The notes under the pieces: generated by a model
What the model was told of the DNA's origin: nothing
Database searches by the model: none
The model's input: the letters and a program-made list of their open reading frames with translations, nothing else
Position numbers and translations under genes: made by a program
Shown here: piece by piece, positions 34,846-43,896 of the stretch
Numbering within the stretch: the stretch's first letter is position 1
Layout of the letters: each line of letters starts with the position of its first letter
Assembly (NCBI GenBank): GCA_930633495.1
Contig: CAKNFJ010000002.1
Location: 1-64,000 of the forward strand
Source of the DNA: Hyphomicrobiales bacterium
Lineage (GTDB): Bacteria; Pseudomonadota; Alphaproteobacteria; Rhizobiales; Beijerinckiaceae
DNA: 64,000 bases
Direction of reading: 5' to 3'

Positions 34846-35430
34846 ATGATCCTGTTCATCGTTCTTCTCTTCCTGCTCTTCATCGCGGCCTTCTACGGGA
34901 CCACTCGTGAGGATCAGGCGCTTATGCGTCTCGACGAAGGCCAGGCAATGGCGCGCCAGCTCGTGATCCAACACGCTGCGGCCGTCCAGCGCTGCAGCAC
35001 GAGCGGCCCCTGCGTGGTCGGCTGGATCGATACCGCCGATACCCTTCCGACGACCTTCCGCGGCAACCCTCCGTTTGTGGCGCGTATCGGCGAAGCCCTG
35101 CCTCGGTTGCGGTCATATTACACGGGCGACTTCATCGTCACCGCTTACGCCGACATCAACAGCGATCCTCAGCTGGCGCGATACACCTATGGGCATATTC
35201 AGGGCCAGATCTTCACGGCTCTGAAGCCTATCTACCGATGCGGCATCGGTCGTTGGGATGCAGCCGGCAGCGCCGTCGTCGTCCGGGGCTATGCGCAGAC
35301 CGGCACCGGAGCTCCAGCTACACCAGGAATCGGCAGCATCGTCGTCCCGGTGCCCGGCTTTCCAGGCGTGAGTGATGGAACACCGACGCTGGTTTCAAAG
35401 ACGCAGGGTGGAGTCAGCTGCGGATTCTAG
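34846..35430 (+). CDS. pilM: pilus protein PilM-like
   Basis: This 194-residue protein begins with a strongly hydrophobic N-terminal helix (MILFIVLLFLLFIAAFYG), an anchor with the rest in the periplasm. The layout and length fit R64-type PilM, and the position in the operon agrees, but sequence landmarks are few. Two cysteine pairs (CSTSGPC and a C-terminal SCGF) may form disulfides. ATG 34846 is preferred over GTG 34834. Confidence 0.6.
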   Translation: MILFIVLLFLLFIAAFYGTTREDQALMRLDEGQAMARQLVIQHAAAVQRCSTSGPCVVGWIDTADTLPTTFRGNPPFVARIGEALPRLRSYYTGDFIVTAYADINSDPQLARYTYGHIQGQIFTALKPIYRCGIGRWDAAGSAVVVRGYAQTGTGAPATPGIGSIVVPVPGFPGVSDGTPTLVSKTQGGVSCGF

Positions 35431-35506
35431 ATCGCGGCCATTGAATCCATCGCATTTATCCTGGATCATCAGGTCAATCCTTTGATCGATCCGCAGTGAG
35501 GTCGTC

Positions 35507-36928
35507 ATGATCAAGAATCCGGGGACCACCAAGGCCCGCCGGCGCCGCGGTCTTACCCTGCTCGAAGTGTCAGCCGCGCTGGGCATCCTGGTGCTCGTCA
35601 TTGGCGGGCTCGCTCAGCTCGTCGCGCAGACCGGCGAGAGCGTTCGCGCCCGTGGCGCGGCGGAACGCCTGCGCGAAATCACGAAGGCGTCGCAGCAGTA
35701 CATCGATGCCTATGCGCCTCAGCTCCTGCAGCATCCCACCGTCATGGCCGACCAGCCGCTCGTGATCCCCATCGGGCGAACGAACGCAGCATCTCTGCCG
35801 CCCAACGGTCCGACTGCGACGCTGCCGAGCGTGCAGGGCGCCGGCATGCTCTACCGGGACTTCATCGATAACAATCCCTACGGGCACTCGCACGCGCTTG
35901 TGGTCCGCAAAATCGACCCTGTGTTGCCGAACCAGAAGGCACGCATCGAAGGAATGATCGTCAGCCAGGGGGGCGCGGCCATCCCTGATCGCTCGATCGG
36001 CACCGTCGCGACGCTGGCCGGCGCCCAGGGCGGCTTCATCATGCAGGTCCCGGTCGCAGGGTTCACGACCAACGATATCGTCGGGACCCGCGGCGGCTGG
36101 CGGGCGCAGGCCTCCAACTGGACCGCAGGCTCGGTTTCTCCGCAGCCTGGTCACGTCATGTCGGTTGTCGGCGTCAACGACTCGACGCTGAACAGCCCCT
36201 ATCTTGCTCGTATCGATGTCGGAGATCCCGAGCAGAACACCATGCGAGTCGCACTCGCGATGGGCGGCAATGCCATCACGAATGCGCCCGCGGTTTGCGC
36301 TGGCGGGGCAACCGCGGCCGGTTGCGTCGGCACCTCAGGCACTGTCGAGATCGGGCCCAACATTCATGTGAATGGCGAGGTTGCTGCCGGTGGGAACGTT
36401 ACCGCGGTTGGAACCGGCAATTTCGGGAACGGTGTCTACGCGCCGATCTATTACGATCGGACCAACAACACCTACTACATGCAGCCTGCCGGCCTCACCA
36501 ACCTGAACACGTTGCGGACCCAGAGCTTCTCGCTCGATACGCGGGTCAGCGGGACCTACAATAAGTCGGCGGTCTTCGGCGGCAACGGCACCAACAACCA
36601 GTACCGTCTCGGGGACCTTCTACCGCGCTACGTGCTCCAGGAGGGCTACGCGGCGAGCAGCGGCGCTCCCAACGTCTACAAGCCCCTCTGCGGCAATGGC
36701 GGTGAGGCGAAGATCATCCTCCACCCGCGCGCGGATTCCTGGGCCTTCCAGGCGAACCTGAACATCACGGTGACGGATGACGGCGTCTCGACCTCGCCGG
36801 CCACGACGATCGTGCGGCGCCAATACATGGCGTCGGACCTCGGGACCTACTGGCGCGTCAACCTTACGGGCACGGACCACGCCGAGGCGTGGGAGGCGAT
36901 GGCCATGACCTATTGCTATTACCCGTGA
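35507..36928 (+). CDS. pilV: prepilin-type tip protein, PilV-like
   Basis: This 473-residue protein has a type IV prepilin signal: RRRRG / LTLLEVSAALG, cleaved after Gly15, with Glu at +5. A long passenger follows, including the repeat-like YYDRTNNTYYMQPAGLTNLN segment common in PilV tip adhesins and tail fibres. In R64, PilV is the minor pilin at the tip and determines recipient specificity; its C-terminus is switched by a shufflon. No shufflon repeats or Rci recombinase are seen next to it. Two cysteines flank VCAGGATAAGC. The 76-base gap before it carries TCAATCCTT. Confidence 0.8.
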   Translation: MIKNPGTTKARRRRGLTLLEVSAALGILVLVIGGLAQLVAQTGESVRARGAAERLREITKASQQYIDAYAPQLLQHPTVMADQPLVIPIGRTNAASLPPNGPTATLPSVQGAGMLYRDFIDNNPYGHSHALVVRKIDPVLPNQKARIEGMIVSQGGAAIPDRSIGTVATLAGAQGGFIMQVPVAGFTTNDIVGTRGGWRAQASNWTAGSVSPQPGHVMSVVGVNDSTLNSPYLARIDVGDPEQNTMRVALAMGGNAITNAPAVCAGGATAAGCVGTSGTVEIGPNIHVNGEVAAGGNVTAVGTGNFGNGVYAPIYYDRTNNTYYMQPAGLTNLNTLRTQSFSLDTRVSGTYNKSAVFGGNGTNNQYRLGDLLPRYVLQEGYAASSGAPNVYKPLCGNGGEAKIILHPRADSWAFQANLNITVTDDGVSTSPATTIVRRQYMASDLGTYWRVNLTGTDHAEAWEAMAMTYCYYP

Positions 36929-37002
36929 TCGCGAAATCCCGGTCCCATCAAGGTAGAATAGACCGACGAGTCCTTTCCGGCGCAGGTCGATCAGGGAACA
37001 CC

Positions 37003-37488
37003 ATGAAGAAGCTGTCACTCAAGATCGCGGCCTTCGCTACGCTGGCTATGCTGGCGATGGCGGCCCCTTCGCATTCAGCCCCGAGCCCCGACCTCTCCCC
37101 CGCACCGATTGGTGCGGTGCGGACGGTGGAGCAGGCATCCCAATGGCTGGATCAACTCGGCGAGCGCGGCGCGGAGAAGACGTCGTCAGAGGCACGCATT
37201 CAACTCGCCCAGACCTATGACCACACCTGGACACCGGGCAACGGCTACGCGCCGTACAATCCGGGCGTGATCATCAATGACGGGCGCTCGAAGGGATGGT
37301 GGCAATATCAGTACTACGCCATCCAGACCGGCGGCACGAACGGCTTCATCATCGTCTACTACAACCTGGTCTGTGTCGGCCCTGGGCGCTGCGGCGCGAC
37401 CTCAGCCGCTTCCAGCTGCTGGATCACGGGCTATGGCAATGGGCCTTGCGCGGAAGGGCCGAACGCCTCGATCCCGCGGAATCTGTGA
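37003..37488 (+). CDS. exported Tyr/Gly-rich hypothetical protein after pilV
   Basis: This is a 161-residue protein with a signal peptide (IAAFATLAMLAMAAPSHSA) and a mature region rich in Tyr, Trp, Gly (NGYAPYNPG, KGWWQYQYYAIQTGG) with four cysteines near the end (LVCVGPGRCG, SSCWITG, GPCAEG). ATG 37003 follows AGGGA. It is the last gene before the terminator and may be an accessory of the pilus or a secreted partner of PilV. Confidence 0.65.
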   Translation: MKKLSLKIAAFATLAMLAMAAPSHSAPSPDLSPAPIGAVRTVEQASQWLDQLGERGAEKTSSEARIQLAQTYDHTWTPGNGYAPYNPGVIINDGRSKGWWQYQYYAIQTGGTNGFIIVYYNLVCVGPGRCGATSAASSCWITGYGNGPCAEGPNASIPRNL

Positions 37489-37508
37489 CAACAGCAATCT
37501 CATCATGG

Positions 37509-37545
37509 AAACGCCGGCCTCTCGATGGAGGCCGGCGTTTCTATT
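37509..37545. terminator. terminator at end of pilus operon
   Basis: A perfect stem AAACGCCGGCCTC / GAGGCCGGCGTTT is followed by CTATTTT on the plus strand. It also serves the convergent gene ending at 37556. Confidence 0.85.
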
Positions 37546-37555
37546 TTCGGGCAGC

Positions 37556-38938
37556 CTAGATTCGGAATTGGCCGATCGACGGTCCCAGCGTCTCTTCCGC
37601 AAGCTGGAGAATGCGCTCTACCCGGATGTCATGGGAGGCGCATCCTGGCGTCAGCTTCACGCTCTGCACGAGCACTTCGGTGCCCGTCTCCTCGTCCGTC
37701 ATGACAAGCTGGGTTGCGTTAGCTCCCTCATGGACGCCGATCGGTCCACGAAGTACCCGGACTTCGTCGCGTGTGAGCTGTCGACGAATGAGGTGCATCG
37801 GCTCAAGGAAGCCGCCGGTGTATTCCGTAACGGGCACCATCGACTTGGCGACGGCGCCCATGGCGTCGACGATGTCTCGTTCGGTGATTTCTTCCTTGCC
37901 CCTGGCGAGAGCCCTGGCGTAGGCGGTCAAGCGAGCATCTCGATAGAGGGATGCGTCAACGACATAGACGTCAGTCAGGTCGCTCAGCTTTATCTCGACC
38001 GGCAGGCTTTGATCGTACGAATCCATAGGGTGTTCACGGCGGGCCCGCGGATCAGCCGAAGCGTAGATGAAGCCCTCGTAAGCGATGGGGTCTACCTTGG
38101 CTCGCGGGCGATCACCTAGCCTGAGAAGGCGCGTTCCGCCCCGCAGCGCATAGTCGTCTTCAGGTCCTTTAGGTTCACTAAGGAGGTGATGAAGGCGGTG
38201 ATCCCTGACCCAAGCGTAGAGCTTCGGAAAATCAGGGGGCGCCGGCGTCGCCGTTACGGGCAAGAGGTTGGAAAGCCCCGCATCAGGGCCTCCGAGCTCA
38301 GCAGAAGGGAGCTTGATCAGCTGGGCAATGATCCGGTCGACCACCGCTTCGACCTTGGCCACGATCTCGATGAGAGCAAGGGCCGTCGGCTCAGCACCCT
38401 CGGGATCATATTCCCTTCCCAGGTCGTTGGTGTGGAGCAGGATTCCGCGATAGCGCGGGAGATGGCTTGCTTCGTACCGGAGGTATGACTTGCGCTGGCC
38501 ATTGAGCTTCGCGTTGGTTTTGAAGCCCTCGATGAAGGCCTTGGCATCGGCCTTCCAGTTGCGGCCGACATAGATCGCGGCGGTCGGACCGCTGTTGTCG
38601 GAATAGGTGACGAGCTCGATCCCCGGCGGGATTACGATCTCGCTTAGACCGGCAGCGACCGCCTTGCCGTCGCGATCGACGTCGTGCATCCCGAAGGTGA
38701 AAACGAAAGGCCCTTCCGGCAGGTCGCCGCTGATGCGCTGGACTTGGCGATGCAGGTTGCGCCCGGATCCTCGGATCGCCAGCTCCACGTTGAAGCCGGG
38801 AGCGTCCCATCCGACACGGGCGAATTCCTGGACGAGCCGCGCGCCAGCGTGCGCGAGCGGGTGACGGTTTCCCTCGTTCGGCCAGACGAAGTCGGGTTGT
38901 GCCAAGGGGAAGTCATCACGGTCGATTGAAAGCGCCAC
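37556..38938 (-). CDS. hypothetical protein, 460 residues
   Basis: GTG 38938 is chosen since AGGAGG lies seven bases upstream; a start at 39028 would include it. The protein contains AIRGSGRNLHRQVQRISGDL early, NSGPTAAIYVGRNWKADAKA in the middle, and an acidic C-terminus. No family motif is recognised. It is the larger of two minus-strand genes between the pilus operon and 39.6 kb. Confidence 0.6.
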   Translation of the reverse strand: MALSIDRDDFPLAQPDFVWPNEGNRHPLAHAGARLVQEFARVGWDAPGFNVELAIRGSGRNLHRQVQRISGDLPEGPFVFTFGMHDVDRDGKAVAAGLSEIVIPPGIELVTYSDNSGPTAAIYVGRNWKADAKAFIEGFKTNAKLNGQRKSYLRYEASHLPRYRGILLHTNDLGREYDPEGAEPTALALIEIVAKVEAVVDRIIAQLIKLPSAELGGPDAGLSNLLPVTATPAPPDFPKLYAWVRDHRLHHLLSEPKGPEDDYALRGGTRLLRLGDRPRAKVDPIAYEGFIYASADPRARREHPMDSYDQSLPVEIKLSDLTDVYVVDASLYRDARLTAYARALARGKEEITERDIVDAMGAVAKSMVPVTEYTGGFLEPMHLIRRQLTRDEVRVLRGPIGVHEGANATQLVMTDEETGTEVLVQSVKLTPGCASHDIRVERILQLAEETLGPSIGQFRI

Positions 38939-39035
38939 GGCGAGCCCTCCTGTGTTGGACGGACTGTGCGCCGGTTCGATGCATGTCGGAAGCAGCCGTT
39001 GCTGCTCGCCCACGGGGAATGCAGGCAAGGAAGCC

Positions 39036-39614
39036 TCATGCAGTCGTCAGGGCGGCCTTGCTGAATAGCTCCTGGGTCAGGAGCCGCAGCCGCCGACGGC
39101 CTTCGTAGACGGTCTCCAAGCCCCAAGCAGGGTTCTGTGCTGCGACGCCACTCTCGACGAGGTGGCTCAGCCAAGGCTCATGCAGGACCTTCAAGCTGAC
39201 TGCGCGCGTTTCGGTGATGTGGCCTTCCTCGCAGACGTACTCCGTCGCCTCGAAGCTGTCTTCGAGATCGGGATCATCCACCAGCACCAGCCAGTACTCC
39301 TTGCCGTCTTCCATCCGAAAGAACCGGACGCGCCGGCGGCACTCTCCGTCGTTGCTCTCCACCCGGCACTCGATCTCGCAACCCGCCTTGGAACGACGGA
39401 TCATTGAGATCTCGGGGTCGCAGATAGCCTTGTTCAGAGCGTGGCAGGCGAGCGCAGGGTCGGAGTAGGCAAGTTCGGCTTTGTGGGGCCGCTCGACGAT
39501 ACAGAGGCCGTTCACCGCGTCCATCGACACGACAGCGATGAGACCGCCATCCGGGCGGACCACCGAAAAGGGGTTCGCCTCCATGAGGTCAATGAACTCG
39601 CGCTGCGAAAACAT
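39036..39614 (-). CDS. hypothetical protein, 192 residues
   Basis: ATG 39614 has GGAG seven bases upstream. The protein is acidic, with NGLCIVERPHKAEL and a CRRRVRFFRMEDGKEYWLVL segment that looks beta-structured. No signal peptide. It lies 97 bases upstream of the 460-residue gene and is perhaps co-transcribed. Confidence 0.6.
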   Translation of the reverse strand: MFSQREFIDLMEANPFSVVRPDGGLIAVVSMDAVNGLCIVERPHKAELAYSDPALACHALNKAICDPEISMIRRSKAGCEIECRVESNDGECRRRVRFFRMEDGKEYWLVLVDDPDLEDSFEATEYVCEEGHITETRAVSLKVLHEPWLSHLVESGVAAQNPAWGLETVYEGRRRLRLLTQELFSKAALTTA

Positions 39615-40006
39615 GGGCAACTCCGTACTCCGGCCCACGAATCCATCGAAACGGCCGCCAGGGAAGACTGCCTTAACGACTTGTTAACAGATTTGGCTCG
39701 GGAACCAGTCTCGACGCGTCAAATCCTATCCATTCCTACCCGGCGGGAGTCGCCGATTGGTAAATTTGTTCCGATCGAGCTGTATCGCACTCGCTCGGGA
39801 CTGCCTGGTTAAGCGAACCCGCGCTGCGAGATTGCGGTGATGGCCTCGGCCGCCCCTGAATAGTGCGAGCCTGCAAGCCTAGATTCACCGTTACAGATGC
39901 CGTGAACCCTGCATCGTGGTAGGCGTCGAGCCGTTGTGACTTTCCCGCTCGCCCTGTCTATTGATGCCGTCGCATCGATTTCAAGCACCGCCGTCGGGGA
40001 GCTCAC
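39615..40006. other. intergenic region between divergent genes
   Basis: This 392-base gap has no supportable gene. It contains locally AT-rich DNA (ACTTGTTAACAGATTTGG near 39680 and GGTAAATTTGTTCCGATC near 39760) and a weak AATCCT at 39724. Promoters for the flanking divergent genes are expected here; no clear repeat was seen. Confidence 0.4.
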
Positions 40007-40522
40007 ATGGCCGTATCTGCCAAAGCCTATCTCCTGGGCTCGCTCTCGACCACGGAACTCCGTGCCGCCCTTTCTGGCTTCGAAGCGATTGAAGATAACA
40101 GCATCACCGTTAGCGAGCGATGGCTGACTTTCAGCGACGCTGCGGGCGTCCAGCGAAAACTTTTCGTGTCTCAAACGGACGAGCCGAGCCTGGTCCCCGG
40201 CGAGCTCACTTATGTCAACATCGGGGTTACGGAACCGGGCCCGGCCTTGATCCAAGCGCTGGTGGATCGCTTCGGCGGATTCCTCAACTTGAACGACGGG
40301 CAAAGCGATGAGTGGATCGCTGTTCAGGCGACCCACGCCATCGAGCATGCGGATCCCGAACAAATGTTGATCGTCGAGCTCGCGGCGGTGGTCGGTCAGG
40401 AGGCGATCGAGAAAATCATTCCGAACCTGTTCGACCGCGAGAAGGTAGGTCGCCTCGAGGAGGCCTTCGCGCGCTATCGAGAGCGCCGGGAGGCTATGGA
40501 GCCCTCCGGGCCGTCGGTCTAG
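40007..40522 (+). CDS. hypothetical protein, 171 residues
   Basis: ATG 40007 follows GGGGAG. The protein is acidic and mixed alpha/beta (YLLGSLSTTELRAALSGFEA, then VQATHAIEHADPEQMLIVEL), with a charged C-terminal helix. No family is recognised. It overlaps the convergent next gene by four bases. Confidence 0.6.
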   Translation: MAVSAKAYLLGSLSTTELRAALSGFEAIEDNSITVSERWLTFSDAAGVQRKLFVSQTDEPSLVPGELTYVNIGVTEPGPALIQALVDRFGGFLNLNDGQSDEWIAVQATHAIEHADPEQMLIVELAAVVGQEAIEKIIPNLFDREKVGRLEEAFARYRERREAMEPSGPSV

Positions 40523-40836
40523 CGTCCGGCGGCCGCCCCTCCAGTGCGGGCGTCGCGGCGCCTGATCCTGCTGTCGACGAAGAGGATGAAGAGCCCCCGG
40601 GGCGAAAGCAGCGGAACGCCGTCTCGCTTCAGCACGTCTTCCATAAATAGCCGGACCTGCGTTCCCGAGATTGGGCTCTTAGGGTCCAGAAAGCGTTTGC
40701 TCGCCTCGTCGATGATGCCGGTCCAATGACGTTTCGGGACGATGCGCCGGCTGTTCAGGACGGCGTTCGATGCCTGCTCACCAATCATGCGGGCAAGCAT
40801 CCCCTCGCGGCTTTCGACTTCGTCCTGCGTAGCCAT
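40519..40836 (-). CDS. hypothetical protein, 105 residues
   Basis: This is a small, basic, helical protein (MLARMIGEQASNAVLNSRRI ... PKSPISGTQVRLFMEDVLKR). No known domain. The start is at ATG 40836. It lies just downstream of the low-complexity gene 40897-42282 on the same strand. Confidence 0.55.
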   Translation of the reverse strand: MATQDEVESREGMLARMIGEQASNAVLNSRRIVPKRHWTGIIDEASKRFLDPKSPISGTQVRLFMEDVLKRDGVPLLSPRGLFILFVDSRIRRRDARTGGAAAGR

Positions 40837-40896
40837 ATCGGCAGCGTCCTATCGCACCCGGGCCTTCAACCGTTTTGGCAGAGTCAGGTTAACGGA

Positions 40897-42282
40897 TCAA
40901 AGCCCGGGTGCGAACCGGCGGGGGGCACCGGGCGGCGCCGCGCGAGGTGGAACGGCCGGCGAGGCGGCGGGGGTCTTCAGGAAGTCAGGCAGCGCGTCAT
41001 CAAAGAGCGGCGGCTGCTGAGCGAGATCGAAGGCCGGAGCCCCGTCAGGGTCCCCAAATGTCGTGTCATCGGCGAGCTGCGCCTGGACGGGCGCCGGCGC
41101 TGGGCGTGGCCCCGTATGTGGCGGACGTCCCATCGGCGGAGCAGCCGGCGGCAGGCGCGGCGCGCCGAGACGCAGCTCGCCGGGCGAAGAGGTTCGAACC
41201 TCCATCGCAACGTGAGGAGGATCCAGTGGAACGACCGTAGTTCCATTGCCGATCCCGACTTCTGCTTCCTCAGTTCTCTGGTCAGCGCTGGGAGCGTCCC
41301 CGCCGATATCAGCGACCTCCACCGGATGCTCGACGAAGGACGCATCGGCCTCCTCTACAGGTAGATCGTCGTCCGTCAGCTCCTGTTGAGTCTCTTCACC
41401 CGCCGCGGTGTCATCATCTTGAGCAGTGAGCGCCTGCTCTTCGGGCGTGTCCGCCTCGATCTCGGCAACGGCCGCTGGGCCGACATCGTCTGCCGCGGGC
41501 TCCTCAGGAACCTCTTCCGCAGGAGCGTTTGTCCCAACAGCCTGCGCATAGCTGACGATTGCAGCCTGCTCACCGTCGAATGGCGGGTCAGGGAAATTGG
41601 CTGGCTCACGCGAAGCCGCGGCGGTTTCGGCGCCGACAGGGACCGTTGCGTCGCCGGGGAAGTGCTCGGCCTCGTTGAAGCCTGTGCACTCGATGCGCCA
41701 GATCGCGAAATAGAGATGGCGCTTCCAGGCCACGCGCCCGAACCGGCGGGCGTATTTGGCGAGCCCTGTCCGGTCATTAGCTTTGACCGCGTCCCTCGCC
41801 TCCTGGACGATCTCGCGAGCCATCCCGAGATGGTTCTTGGCAATCGGAACGCCGAAATAGTCGAGACGGTCGTCTCCAAGATCGACGATCTGTTCCGAGG
41901 CCGGCGCTTCCACCGCACGCGGGATCTGCGGCGACAGGCGGGGAATGACCGGGGCAGGCTCCACGGCTGCAACGGGAGCAGCTGCTGCCGCCGCTCCAGG
42001 GGGAGCCGCGACTGGTCGCGCCACCGGCGCCGGTGTCGGCGCGCGCGGCGCGACCTCATCGAGTGTCACGAGCGGATGGCCTGCGACCCGATCGGCGACG
42101 GCATTGAAGAGCGCGTCAACCAGTTCGGGGCCGCCGATCTTGGCCAGGATTGATCGCGTTTCGCCTTCGAACCTGTCGGCCATTTCCTGCAGGCGCGCGA
42201 TTTCGGCTTGGATCGCAAGCATGCGACCCACTCGAACTTCGGCGTCGGCAAAAATCTGGGAAGGCAGGTCCTGAAGCGACAT
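40897..42282 (-). CDS. low-complexity acidic protein, 461 residues
   Basis: The short helical N-terminus (AIQAEIARLQEMADRFEGET) is followed by Pro/Ala stretches, a small folded-looking core (ARRFGRVAWKRHLYFAIWRI) and a long acidic, disordered C-terminal half. It starts eight bases after the DsbC-like gene and so is probably in the same operon. The composition suggests a scaffold or linker protein; function unknown. Confidence 0.6.
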   Translation of the reverse strand: MSLQDLPSQIFADAEVRVGRMLAIQAEIARLQEMADRFEGETRSILAKIGGPELVDALFNAVADRVAGHPLVTLDEVAPRAPTPAPVARPVAAPPGAAAAAAPVAAVEPAPVIPRLSPQIPRAVEAPASEQIVDLGDDRLDYFGVPIAKNHLGMAREIVQEARDAVKANDRTGLAKYARRFGRVAWKRHLYFAIWRIECTGFNEAEHFPGDATVPVGAETAAASREPANFPDPPFDGEQAAIVSYAQAVGTNAPAEEVPEEPAADDVGPAAVAEIEADTPEEQALTAQDDDTAAGEETQQELTDDDLPVEEADASFVEHPVEVADIGGDAPSADQRTEEAEVGIGNGTTVVPLDPPHVAMEVRTSSPGELRLGAPRLPPAAPPMGRPPHTGPRPAPAPVQAQLADDTTFGDPDGAPAFDLAQQPPLFDDALPDFLKTPAASPAVPPRAAPPGAPRRFAPGL

Positions 42283-42290
42283 AACGGTCC

Positions 42291-43808
42291 TCAGCGGAGG
42301 GCAGCCAGGAAGGCGTCCATATCCGGCGGCAAGCCGACGGACGAGAACAACTTCCCATCAGGCGTCGTGTAGGCAAGGAACGGGGTCGAGCGGATCATGT
42401 AGCGGGCGGCAAAGCCGTTGTTGATCCGGATATACTCGCCGGCACGCTCGCTTTCCGGGCTGCCGACTGCCGGGCCCGGCTGAACCGGAACGTTGTCGAT
42501 GCTGCCCTCGCCCGCGAGCCAGGCCTTGGCCGGCTCGGCGCGGCCGAGGATCGACCTCGTCAGCGGCTCGGAGTTGCGCAGGCCGGCGATCATGATGACA
42601 CGCACCTGGATCTTGCCGTCGAACACCAGCGGCTTCAGCTTCGCCCAAGCCTGGTGACAGAACGGGCATTGCGGATCGGCCAGCATCCAGATGGCGGGCC
42701 GATCTTTGACGCCCACGGTGAAGAAGACGGTCGTCTTCATCGCCTCCATGAAGGCAGCGACGTCCTGGCCGGGATAGCGATACTGGTCGGACGCGCTGGC
42801 AGGCTTCGAGGAGATCTGGTGAACGTAGGGGACCGGCGTGGGGACCCCGGCGGGCACCGGGATCTCAGCCGGACCATCGGTACGAAGACCGGCGCCGACT
42901 TGGACGGGCGCCGTCGTCGCCGGGGCGGACTTAGTGTCGATGGTGGAGCTGGCGGGGTTTGCTTTCTGCGTCAGCGACTTCGCAACTTCCGGCGAAACCG
43001 GCTCGGCGCGCGGAAGCATCCGACCAGGCTCGACAGGCGAGGACAGGCCGTTCTGGCGAGCCTGCTCTTCTTCGAGGAAACGCTGCTGGAGACGGCCGAC
43101 CTGGACGCCGGTCATCATCATGCCGCCGCGCTTCACGAGCACGCCGGCCACCGCATGCTTGCGATCGGGGGTGACGTACATGGCCTGGATCTTCCCGGGC
43201 GCGCCGCCTTCGGCCGGAGCCTCGACGAGATAGCCCTGAACACCGCCGTCGGTTCCCTCGAACGGCGTGATCTTCATGCCGAGCGACTTCATCCAGTCGA
43301 TGAACTCGCCTTTGGGATCGGCCTTCGGATCGCTCTCCGGGACGGATGGCAGGAGTCCGGCATCGATACCGGGCATCTGCTTTGCTGCCTCGCCGAAGCG
43401 CTTGAGCATGGCCGCGATCTGGTCGTTGGTGACGTTGTGACCGCCCGACTGGAACAGGAGGCCGGCGATCAGATGCTCGCCGTCGGGAGCGACGTAGAAG
43501 GCGTTGAAGCGACCGTTGGCCGCCTCGCCCAGATAGGTACGCAAGCCAGCGGTCTCGCCGAGAGAGGTGATCTTCACCCCTTCGGAGATGACGTAGCGGA
43601 TGACGGCGGGGAGCTCGCCGCCGCGGCCGGCGAGAGGATTGCTCGGCTCACCGGTGGGGTTGGGAAGCGCGATGGCAGAAGAGCCGCCGGAGATGACAGG
43701 GCCGATGCTCTTGCTCGGCTCTGCCGGCGCCGGCTGGGCAACGGCGCCCGAGCACGCGATGAGGATCGCGGCGGAAACGCCGAGAAGGTCTTTCTTGATT
43801 GCCCGCAT
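42291..43808 (-). CDS. exported DsbC/DsbG-like thioredoxin-fold protein with duplicated N-terminal modules
   Basis: This 505-residue protein has a signal peptide (LLGVSAAILIACSGAVAQ) and a C-terminal thioredoxin domain with the redox motif CPFC (Cys381, Cys384) in ADPQCPFCHQAW, followed by the cis-Pro loop IRSTPFLAY. Before that, two similar DsbC-dimerisation-like modules occur in tandem: GVKITSLGETAGLRTYL ... FYVAPDGEHLIAG and GMKITPFEGTDGGVQGYL ... MYVTPDRKHAVAG. It probably reshuffles disulfides in exported plasmid proteins such as the pilus components. Ordinary DsbC has one such module. Confidence 0.8.
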   Translation of the reverse strand: MRAIKKDLLGVSAAILIACSGAVAQPAPAEPSKSIGPVISGGSSAIALPNPTGEPSNPLAGRGGELPAVIRYVISEGVKITSLGETAGLRTYLGEAANGRFNAFYVAPDGEHLIAGLLFQSGGHNVTNDQIAAMLKRFGEAAKQMPGIDAGLLPSVPESDPKADPKGEFIDWMKSLGMKITPFEGTDGGVQGYLVEAPAEGGAPGKIQAMYVTPDRKHAVAGVLVKRGGMMMTGVQVGRLQQRFLEEEQARQNGLSSPVEPGRMLPRAEPVSPEVAKSLTQKANPASSTIDTKSAPATTAPVQVGAGLRTDGPAEIPVPAGVPTPVPYVHQISSKPASASDQYRYPGQDVAAFMEAMKTTVFFTVGVKDRPAIWMLADPQCPFCHQAWAKLKPLVFDGKIQVRVIMIAGLRNSEPLTRSILGRAEPAKAWLAGEGSIDNVPVQPGPAVGSPESERAGEYIRINNGFAARYMIRSTPFLAYTTPDGKLFSSVGLPPDMDAFLAALR

Positions 43809-43896
43809 GGAGCCGACTCTCCGATCATTCAGAAACCCGATGATCTAACGGCCGGTTCTTGCGTGGGTCAACGATCCGCGACTCAATCCTGGTGGA

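Noticed and set aside
35507..36928. Shufflon at pilV
   Set aside because: No inverted cassette repeats were seen at the 3' end and no Rci gene is adjacent; the tyrosine recombinases at 138-5238 are 30 kb away and of other types.
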